Assembly: GCF_016595675.1 (NCBI RefSeq)
Contig: NZ_JAENJH010000003.1
Span: 62,001-126,000, forward strand
DNA from: Prauserella cavernicola
GTDB taxonomy: Bacteria; Actinomycetota; Actinomycetes; Mycobacteriales; Pseudonocardiaceae
Direction: 5' to 3'
DNA: 64,000 nucleotides
Shown here: one piece after another, positions 55,851 to 64,000 of the stretch
How positions within the stretch are numbered: the first letter of the stretch is position 1
Layout of the letters: each line of letters begins with the position of its first letter
The notes under the pieces: generated by a model
The model's database searches: none
What the model was told of the DNA's origin: nothing
Seen by the model: only the letters and a program-made list of their open reading frames with translations
Made by a program: the position numbers and the translations under genes

Positions 55851-56009
55851 TGTGCCAACCGCCTTTCGGGTGGTCGCAACAGCGTCCCTATTCTTACCGC
55901 GGGTTGATGTCAGCCCGTTATTAAGACAAGGTGGACCGGACAAGGGACCAGCGCATCCGAAGATCAATCTCGGTGCACGGTCAGGTAACGATCTGGAGGA
56001 AGTCGAGTC
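55851..56009. other. Divergent promoter region of gtrA-like and sqdB-like genes
   Basis: About 160 bp, AT-richer than its surroundings (with a TTATTAAG stretch). It should drive both genes. GGAGGA at 55995-56000 is the ribosome-binding site of the plus-strand gene. No palindrome of operator quality seen. Confidence 0.45.
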
Positions 56010-57164
56010 GTGCGAGTCCTCGTACTCGGTGGTGACGGATATCTGGGGTGGCCGACAGCGCTTCACCTCTCGGACCGTGGCCACGAGGTTGCAGTGGCGG
56101 ACAACTTCGCCCGCAGGAAGTATGACGAAGAGCTTGGCTCCCAGAGCCTGGTGGCCATCGAGGACCTGAGCGTCAGAGTGGCCGCGTGGAAGGAAGTTTC
56201 CGGCAAGGACATGCCCCTGTATGAGGGCGACCTCGTCGATGCCGACTTCGTGTACCAGATGGTCAGGGAGTTCCAGCCCGACTCGATCATCCACTTTGCT
56301 GAGCAGCGCGCTGCTCCGTACTCGATGATCGACCGCGAACACGCGGTGTACACCCAGTACAACAACGTTGTCGGCAACCTCAACGTGATGTACGCGATCG
56401 CCGAGATCAACCCGGACATCCACCTGGTGAAGCTCGGCACGCTCGGCGAGTACGGCACGCCGAACATCGACATCGAAGAGGGCTGGATCGAGATCGAGCA
56501 CAACGGTCGCAAGGACCGGATGCTCTTCCCGAAGAAGCCGGGCTCCTTCTACCACCTGTCGAAGGTGCACGACTCGCACAACATCGAGTTCGGCTGCCGG
56601 ATCTGGGGCATGCGCGCCACCGACCTGAACCAGGGCGTGGTGTACGGGCAGCAGACCGAGCAGACGGTCCGCGACCCGCGCCTGGCGACCCGGCTCGACT
56701 ACGACGCGGTATTCGGCACCGTGCTGAACCGCTTCGTGATCCAGGCCGTGCTGGGCCAGCCGCTGTCGGTGTACGGCAAGGGCGGCCAGACCCGCGGCAT
56801 GCTGGACATCCGCGACACGGTGGAGTGCCTGCGCCTGGCCGTCGAGAACCCGGCCGACCGTGGCGAGTTCCGGGTGTTCAACCAGATCACCGAGAGCTAC
56901 TCGGTGAAGCAGGTGGCCGAGCTGGTGTCCGAGACCTTCCCGGGTCCGGTTCAGATCGACTACCTGGACAACCCGCGCTGGGAGCTGGCGGAGCACTACT
57001 ACAACGTCAAGCACAGCGGCCTGCTCGAGCTGGGTCTGCAGCCGCACCTGCTCTCCGACACCCTGATCGAGTCGCTGTTCCCCATCGTCGAGGAGAACAA
57101 GCACCGGGTGAACATGGAGAACATGCTGCCCAAGGTCAAGTGGGCGAGCCCGAAGAACAGCTGA
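56010..57164 (+). CDS. UDP-sulfoquinovose synthase-like enzyme (SQD1/SqdB type)
   Basis: A 384-residue enzyme strikingly like plant SQD1: NAD site GGDGYLGW (7-14), EQRAAPYSMIDREHAVYTQYNNV, KLGTLGEYGTPNIDIEEGW, SFYHLSKVHDSHNI, ATDLNQGVVYG, RLDYDAVFGTVLNRFVIQA, YGKGGQTRGMLDIRDTVEC. Thr144, Tyr181 and Lys185 line up with the catalytic Thr145, Tyr182 and Lys186 of the Arabidopsis enzyme. The expected reaction is UDP-glucose plus sulfite to UDP-sulfoquinovose. GTG at 56010 follows GGAGGA. No SqdX/SQD2 lipid transferase is next to it, so the product may enter another glycan. Confidence 0.9.
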   Translation: MRVLVLGGDGYLGWPTALHLSDRGHEVAVADNFARRKYDEELGSQSLVAIEDLSVRVAAWKEVSGKDMPLYEGDLVDADFVYQMVREFQPDSIIHFAEQRAAPYSMIDREHAVYTQYNNVVGNLNVMYAIAEINPDIHLVKLGTLGEYGTPNIDIEEGWIEIEHNGRKDRMLFPKKPGSFYHLSKVHDSHNIEFGCRIWGMRATDLNQGVVYGQQTEQTVRDPRLATRLDYDAVFGTVLNRFVIQAVLGQPLSVYGKGGQTRGMLDIRDTVECLRLAVENPADRGEFRVFNQITESYSVKQVAELVSETFPGPVQIDYLDNPRWELAEHYYNVKHSGLLELGLQPHLLSDTLIESLFPIVEENKHRVNMENMLPKVKWASPKNS

Positions 57165-57171
57165 GTCCCTG

Positions 57172-57224
57172 ACGAACGAGGGCGCCTCGACCGCGAAGCT
57201 CGCGGTCGAGGCGCCCTCGTTCGT
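57172..57224. terminator. Bidirectional terminator between sqdB-like gene and sepH
   Basis: A perfect 25-bp stem with a three-base loop, one arm starting ACGAACGAGGGCGCCTCGAC, in the 72-bp gap of convergent genes. Confidence 0.92.
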
Positions 57225-57236
57225 GTGAGGCGTGAG

Positions 57237-58091
57237 CTATCCCCGCTGGCTGCGGACGCCGAGCAGGACGTCCTCCCAGGCGGGCACGGCGGGGTGGTTC
57301 TTGCGCTTGGGCTTGGGCTTCGCCTGGCGCGCGCCCTCCGGCTCCGGCATGAGCGCCCCGTCGTCCTCGGCTCGCACCCTCGGCAGTTCCGTGGTGTCGT
57401 CCTCGACGGGCTCCGGGATGGGCGCCTCGATGACCTTCGCGCCCGTGCTGACGCCGTAGTCGAACATCGGCTGCTCGTCGTCGGGCCGCTCCACGGCCCT
57501 CGGGGTGCGGTAGGAGTTCGGGTCGAGCAGCGCCTCGGCGAGCTCGTCGATCGCGGCGATGGTGCCACCGTGCGCTCCGGGCGAGAACGCCCAGTGCGCG
57601 CGGTTCTCCGACCGCCCTGCCATCCAGTGCAGCCCGACGATCCACCGGCCGTCCTCGCCGCGCCACGCGTCCCAGCTCGCCTGCGAGTAGTCCTGGCCGC
57701 GGGCGCCGAACGAGTACGCGACGACCTCGCCGAGCGTCTGCACGTCGGGGCCGTCCTCGCGCACCGGGTGCGCCTGCTGGGCGAGCTCGGCGGTGCGGGA
57801 GCGCTCGAGCAGAACGGGGTAGGCGAACCGCTCGACGCGCTGGATCGGCACGCCGGCCGCCGTGGCGACCTGCTCGACCGACTCGCCCGCCCTGATCCGG
57901 GTCTGAATTTCGCGTGGTCGCATCTGGCTCTCCAGCTCGATCTCGATCTGGCCGAGGCGGGTGGCGTCGCCCCGGGCGGCCGCGCGCAGCCGTTCGTCCG
58001 CGGGCAGCAGGAAACGCTCGCGGCGCGCCGGGTCCTCGCACACGATGGACTTGCCGTCCTCGTGCAGCCCGACCACCCTTAGCGTTCGCAT
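57237..58091 (-). CDS. sepH: Septation protein SepH (DUF3071)
   Basis: A 284-residue cell-division protein. The N-terminal DUF3071 (MRTLRVVGLHEDGKSIVCEDP ... RPREIQTRIRAGESVEQVATAAGVPIQRVERFAYPVLLERSRTAELA compressed here to its key blocks) includes the helix-turn-helix known from Streptomyces SepH, which binds and assembles FtsZ. The C-terminal third is acidic then basic and low-complexity. GGGAGGCGGG precedes the ATG. Position before serC matches Rv0883c. Confidence 0.93.
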   Translation of the reverse strand: MRTLRVVGLHEDGKSIVCEDPARRERFLLPADERLRAAARGDATRLGQIEIELESQMRPREIQTRIRAGESVEQVATAAGVPIQRVERFAYPVLLERSRTAELAQQAHPVREDGPDVQTLGEVVAYSFGARGQDYSQASWDAWRGEDGRWIVGLHWMAGRSENRAHWAFSPGAHGGTIAAIDELAEALLDPNSYRTPRAVERPDDEQPMFDYGVSTGAKVIEAPIPEPVEDDTTELPRVRAEDDGALMPEPEGARQAKPKPKRKNHPAVPAWEDVLLGVRSQRG

Positions 58092-58217
58092 CCCGCCTCC
58101 CAAAGCGCGTTCACCGTAGTGGGTGTTAACCGTAGAACGGCGCGTCGCCTTGACCGGCGAGGCGCGCCGAGTCAACGGCACATCCGTCTCGGTGATTTTC
58201 CCGCGTACCAACATGGT

Positions 58218-58262
58218 GAGGGCCGCCTTCCCCCGCGGTGCAAGCGGAAAAAGGCGGCCCTC
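58218..58262 (-). terminator. Terminator of serC
   Basis: Perfect 12-bp stem GAGGGCCGCCTT / AAGGCGGCCCTC, 16 bp past the serC stop, with an inner CCGC/GCGG pair. Confidence 0.82.
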
Positions 58263-58278
58263 GCCGCAAAACGGGAAA

Positions 58279-60781
<2,503 letters not shown>

Positions 60782-60791
60782 CGTAGGCGAG

Positions 60792-60848
60792 CTGCGGTGA
60801 AGGGCACCTTTACCGCGTTGGATGCAGTAAAGGTGCCCTTCACCGCAG
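60792..60848. repeat. Intergenic palindrome, copy 2
   Basis: A 22-bp perfect inverted repeat (starting CTGCGGTGAAGGGCACC) with a 13-base centre. It shares its arms with 34038-34092 but differs at central positions. It lies between two minus-strand genes, downstream of the response regulator, so it probably ends that operon. Confidence 0.85.
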
Positions 60849-60866
60849 TTGTTCGCGGCCGTGAGA

Positions 60867-61487
60867 TCAGGGGAGGAGGCCTCGGTCCATCGCCGTGGTC
60901 ACGGCCGCCGTTCGGTCGGACACGTCGAGCTTGTTGAACACGCGCAGCAGGTGCGTCTTGACCGTCGCCTCGCTGATGTGCAGCGCCTTGCCGATGTCGG
61001 CGTTGGTGCTGCCCTTCGCCACCAGCCGCAGCACCTCCGTCTCCCTGGGGGAGAGCGCGGGACCCGCGGGTGCCCGGACCTGGCTGACGAGCCGCCCCGC
61101 GACCGACGGCGCGAGCACGGTCTCACCCCTGGCCGCGGCCCGCACGGCGTCGGCCAGCTCGGACCGGGAGGCGTCCTTCAGCAGGTAGCCGCCCGCGCCG
61201 GCCTCGACGGCGCGCAGGATGTCGGCGTCGGTCTCGTACGTCGTGAGCACCACGATCCGCCGCGCCGGCGTCTCGGCGAGGATCTCGCGGGTCGCTCCGA
61301 CGCCGTCGAGGCCGGGCATGCGCAGGTCCATGAGGATCACGTCGGGATCCTCGGAGCGGCTCAGCGCCACGGCCTCCGCGCCGGAGCCCGCCTCGCCGAC
61401 GACGCTCAGGTCGGGCTCTGCCTCCAGCATCCCGCGCAAGCCCTCGCGGACCACGGGGTGGTCGTCCACGAGCATGATCCGGATCAC
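60867..61487 (-). CDS. NarL/LuxR-type response regulator
   Basis: A 206-residue regulator: receiver domain with the phosphoacceptor Asp54 (VILMDLRMPG), Thr/Lys conserved positions (VVLTTYE; YLLKDA), then a LuxR helix-turn-helix (LSPRETEVLRLVAKGSTNADIGKALHISEATVKTHLLRVFNKL). The GTG start overlaps the kinase stop (GTGA). Last gene of the exporter-kinase-regulator operon. Confidence 0.95.
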   Translation of the reverse strand: MIRIMLVDDHPVVREGLRGMLEAEPDLSVVGEAGSGAEAVALSRSEDPDVILMDLRMPGLDGVGATREILAETPARRIVVLTTYETDADILRAVEAGAGGYLLKDASRSELADAVRAAARGETVLAPSVAGRLVSQVRAPAGPALSPRETEVLRLVAKGSTNADIGKALHISEATVKTHLLRVFNKLDVSDRTAAVTTAMDRGLLP

Positions 61488-62647
61488 GCGGGTACCTCCA
61501 GGCTCACCGTCGTTCCCTCTCCTGGTCCACTGTGGATGTCCAGCGTGCCGCCCGCCTCCTCGGCCCGCGACCGCATGCCGTGCAGACCGAAGCCGGTCGC
61601 CGCGTCGACGACGAAGCCCGCGCCGTCGTCGGTCACCTCGAGTCTGGCTTCGGTGTCCACGACGGACAGGCGCACGGTCACGGCCGTGGCCCGCGCGTGC
61701 TTGCGCACGTTCGCCAGCGCCTCCTGCGTCGCCCGCAGCAGCACCACCTCGGCGGCGGTGCGCAGCTTCGGCAATGCCTCGATCTCGCACGTGGTGGCGG
61801 TGCCGGTCTCCTCGGCGAAGCGGTAGGCCTGGCGGCGGACGGCGTCGGCGAGCGAACCCGCGTCGAGTGCCGAGGGCGTCAGCGCGTTCACCATCGCGCG
61901 GGCCTCGGCCAGGTTCTCCCTCGCCGTGGTCGTGGCCAGCGCCAGGTGCCTGCGCGCGGTCGGCGGGTCGGTGTCCAGTTCGGACTCCGCGGCCTGGGTG
62001 AGCGCGACGATGCTCGTGAAGCCCTGCGCCAGAGTGTCGTGGATCTCCCTGGCCAGCCGGTCGCGCTCGGCCGACGTGCCCGCCTCGTGCGAGAGCCTGG
62101 CCACCTCGGCGCGGCTGGCCTCCAGTGAGGCGATGAGCTCGGCCTGCCGGTCGATGTGCTCGCCCAGCTTGGCGATGAAGTAGCCCAGCAGCAGGCCCAG
62201 CGCACAGAACAACGTCGCCGAGGGGCCGAGATTGCTCACCACCGTGCCGAGGTCGTCCCTGCTCAGCAGCGCATCCCGCAGCACCGGCGCGAAGCTCAGC
62301 GCCACCACGGTCGGCGCGGCCAGCCGCGACGGCAGCAGCCAGAACGCCTGCGAGATCAGGGCCGGAGTCACCCACGCCGCGTCGCCGACGAACGCGATCG
62401 CGCCGAGGAAGAGCGCGAGCATCACGGCCAGCCAGCGCACTGCGACGGGCCTCGGGAGCGCGGGGTCGGCCTCGACGCTGGGCCGGTGCGCGAGGTACCA
62501 GCCACCCGTGGCCAGCACCAGCGCCGTCGAACTCGCCCGCGCCCACACCGGATCGTCGGTCTGCAGCCACACGGTGACGAGCGCGGCGGCGAACGTGACG
62601 AGGTAGAACGCCTCCCAGTACCAGAGCAGACTGCGGCTCGGCGTCAC
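61484..62647 (-). CDS. Sensor histidine kinase (HisKA_3/LiaS-DesK-like)
   Basis: A 387-residue kinase. The N-terminus has about five to six membrane segments with very short loops, typical of intramembrane sensing. The dimerisation domain carries the phosphoacceptor His203 (AREIHDTLAQGF), and the ATPase domain shows QEALANVRKHARA and DDGAGF. GTG at 62647 overlaps the stop of the ABC permease. By context it responds to membrane stress or a compound exported by the linked transporter. Confidence 0.93.
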   Translation of the reverse strand: MTPSRSLLWYWEAFYLVTFAAALVTVWLQTDDPVWARASSTALVLATGGWYLAHRPSVEADPALPRPVAVRWLAVMLALFLGAIAFVGDAAWVTPALISQAFWLLPSRLAAPTVVALSFAPVLRDALLSRDDLGTVVSNLGPSATLFCALGLLLGYFIAKLGEHIDRQAELIASLEASRAEVARLSHEAGTSAERDRLAREIHDTLAQGFTSIVALTQAAESELDTDPPTARRHLALATTTARENLAEARAMVNALTPSALDAGSLADAVRRQAYRFAEETGTATTCEIEALPKLRTAAEVVLLRATQEALANVRKHARATAVTVRLSVVDTEARLEVTDDGAGFVVDAATGFGLHGMRSRAEEAGGTLDIHSGPGEGTTVSLEVPA

Positions 62648-63459
62648 TCCCTGTTGTTGGTCCACCGGAACACCAGCCTGCACAGCAGCAGGCCCGCCAC
62701 GCACCACGCGCTCAGCACCAGCGCGGTCAGCCCCAGTTCCCATTGCCCCGCCATCTCGTATCGGGCCGCTTCCTCCGGCAGGAACACCGAGCGAAGCCCC
62801 TGGCACATCCACTTGACCGGGAAGAACGACGACACGTTCACCATAACGTCGGGCAGTGCGGTGATGGGCGTGACGAGCACGCCCGAGGCGAACTGCAGCG
62901 CGAGGAAGACGATGTTGGTGCCGGCCGCGGCGCCGTTGACCGAGCGCGCTAGCGAGCTCGCCGCCACTCCCAGCGCCGCACAGCCGGTGACCCCGAGCGC
63001 GAACACCCACGCGAACGTCAGCCATTTCTCTGGACTCGTCGGCACGGTCAGCCCGAACATCAGGCTCGCGATCGTCAGCATGATGGCGGCCTGCGCGAGG
63101 CTCGACACGGCGACGAGCACGATCTTGCCGATGAAGTACGACGTCGCGGGCATCGGCGTGCCGCGAAGACGTTTCAGCGTGCCGTTCTCGCGGTCGAGCG
63201 CGACGCCGATGCCCATGCTCACGAACGAGGTGGAGATGATCCCCGCGCCGATCATGCCCGCGGCGAAGAGCTGGCTCGCCTCCAGCCCGGTGTCGGGGTA
63301 GACGTCGCCGAACACCGAGCCGAGCAGCACCATCAGCAGCACCGGCAGGGAGAACGTGAAGACCACGGTCTCCTTCTGCCGGAAGAACTGCCTGAGCTCG
63401 AAAGCCCCACGCGCGAGCCCGATGCTCAGCGTGCCGGGCCGGGAGACGAGGGCGGTCAT
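62644..63459 (-). CDS. ABC-2 type exporter permease
   Basis: A 271-residue membrane protein with six segments and the ABC-2 pattern (FFRQKETVVFTFSLPVLLMVLLGSVFG; GVALDRENGTLKRLRGTPMPATSYFIGK; FLALQFASGVLVTPITALPDVM). It overlaps the ATPase stop (ATGA) and the kinase start, forming a tightly coupled four-gene operon. Substrate unknown; drugs or cell-envelope lipids are usual. Confidence 0.92.
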   Translation of the reverse strand: MTALVSRPGTLSIGLARGAFELRQFFRQKETVVFTFSLPVLLMVLLGSVFGDVYPDTGLEASQLFAAGMIGAGIISTSFVSMGIGVALDRENGTLKRLRGTPMPATSYFIGKIVLVAVSSLAQAAIMLTIASLMFGLTVPTSPEKWLTFAWVFALGVTGCAALGVAASSLARSVNGAAAGTNIVFLALQFASGVLVTPITALPDVMVNVSSFFPVKWMCQGLRSVFLPEEAARYEMAGQWELGLTALVLSAWCVAGLLLCRLVFRWTNNRE

Positions 63460-64000
63460 CGGCGTTCTCCGATCAGGTCAAGGTAGGTGTCCTCGAGGCT
63501 CGGCCTGGTGACCGTCAGCCCGCCGAGCTCCCCACCCCCAGCGGAGAGCTCGTTCACGAGCGACGTCGGCCGGGGAGTGCGGCGTTCGTGCGCGCCGCGC
63601 GCGTCGGTCCAGCGCACGGTGGCCTCCGCGTTGGCCCGGCCGCCGAGGGTGGCCGGGGTGCCCTCGGCCACCACCCGGCCGCCCGCGAGCACCGCGACGC
63701 GGTCGGCGAGCGCCTCGGCCTCGTCGAGGTAGTGGGTGGTGAGCAGGATCGTGGTGCCCTCGGCGGCGAGCAGCTCGATGAGCGTCCAGAACTTGCGCCG
63801 CACCTCGGGGTCGAAGCCGGTGGTCGGCTCGTCGAGGAACAGCAGCTCCGGCCTGCCGATGATGCCGAGCGCCACGTCGAGTCTGCGCCGCTGACCACCC
63901 GAGAGCGTTTGCACCCGCGCGTTGCGCTTCTCCTCCAGCCCGACGAGCCGGACGACCTCCTCCGGGTCGCGGGGGTCGGGGTAGTAGCGGGCGAAGTGCC
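63456..64000 (-). CDS. ABC-2 exporter ATPase, 5' part beyond window edge
   Basis: The frame is open to the last base, so only the C-terminal 181 residues are visible: signature LSGGQRRRLDVALG, Walker B LLFLDEPTTGFD, H-loop TTHYLDEAE, and a C-terminal domain ending in LEDTYLDLIGERR. The Walker A motif is outside the window. It matches the drug/lipid-export DrrA/CcmA group and is coupled to the permease gene. Confidence 0.92.
   Translation of the reverse strand, partial: HFARYYPDPRDPEEVVRLVGLEEKRNARVQTLSGGQRRRLDVALGIIGRPELLFLDEPTTGFDPEVRRKFWTLIELLAAEGTTILLTTHYLDEAEALADRVAVLAGGRVVAEGTPATLGGRANAEATVRWTDARGAHERRTPRPTSLVNELSAGGGELGGLTVTRPSLEDTYLDLIGERR

Overview
The window is a chromosomal stretch of a high-G+C actinobacterium, most likely a member of the Pseudonocardiaceae or a close relative. 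The evidence is the very GC-rich third codon positions, frequent GTG/TTG starts, mycobacterial-type gene families (RpfA, DUF3027, DUF2530, DUF2537, SepH, R2lox) and conservon-type signalling operons. From memory, the gene order of 12.8-21.8 kb and 33-59 kb follows the Mycobacterium tuberculosis Rv0862c-Rv0869c and Rv0870c-Rv0884c backbone, with many genes inserted into it. No rRNA, tRNA, CRISPR array, insertion sequence or prophage was seen.

Layout. (1) 1-2.4 kb: the 3' part of a conservon-type sensor kinase, then a TetR regulator with twin palindromic operators. (2) 2.4-6.0 kb: a minus-strand nitrate/sulfonate/taurine-type ABC importer. (3) 6.7-12.8 kb: a complete conservon (kinase, roadblock, DUF742, GTPase) followed by a second roadblock-DUF742 pair lacking kinase and GTPase. 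(4) 12.8-25.0 kb: a helicase-associated protein, malic enzyme, molybdenum cofactor genes (moaC, a mogA-moaE fusion, moaD, moaA), a resuscitation-promoting factor with a long structured leader and a CRP-like site, a secreted phosphodiesterase, and a molybdate regulator plus modABC. (5) 25-33.5 kb: HAD and metallophosphatase genes, a redox qor2-type gene with divergent HxlR regulator, YccF, PhzF, acyl-CoA synthetase, R2lox with its TetR. (6) 33.6-46.1 kb: cold-shock protein, DUF2771 lipoprotein, MFS protein, glutamine cyclotransferase, DUF3027, a 940-residue Hsp90-type ATPase, DUF2530, purine permease, ArsR regulator with a divergent isocitrate-lyase-like gene, MarR, MFS exporter. (7) 46.1-50 kb: an iron/oxidative-stress block with an iron box, superoxide dismutase, heme oxygenase, TetR and a glutamate-cysteine ligase-like gene. 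(8) 50-57.2 kb: an RNA methyltransferase, DUF2537 and YjbR genes, then a sugar locus: epimerase, a GT-C/GT2 fusion, GtrA and a UDP-sulfoquinovose synthase-like enzyme. (9) 57.2-64 kb: SepH, SerC, a class C serine hydrolase and a LuxR/histidine kinase pair translationally coupled to an ABC-2 exporter cut by the window edge.

How the parts work together. The moa genes and mod transporter form one molybdenum uptake and cofactor block. The HmuO-type oxygenase, SOD and iron boxes point to iron-linked stress control. The sugar locus has the parts to make a sulfonated (or related) nucleotide sugar, pass it to a lipid carrier, flip it and transfer it outside the membrane. The most notable non-coding items are a pseudoknot-like rpf leader with a CRP-like palindrome, an orphan iron box placed before a terminator (candidate iron-regulated small RNA), an intergenic palindrome present twice, and several perfect regulator palindromes.
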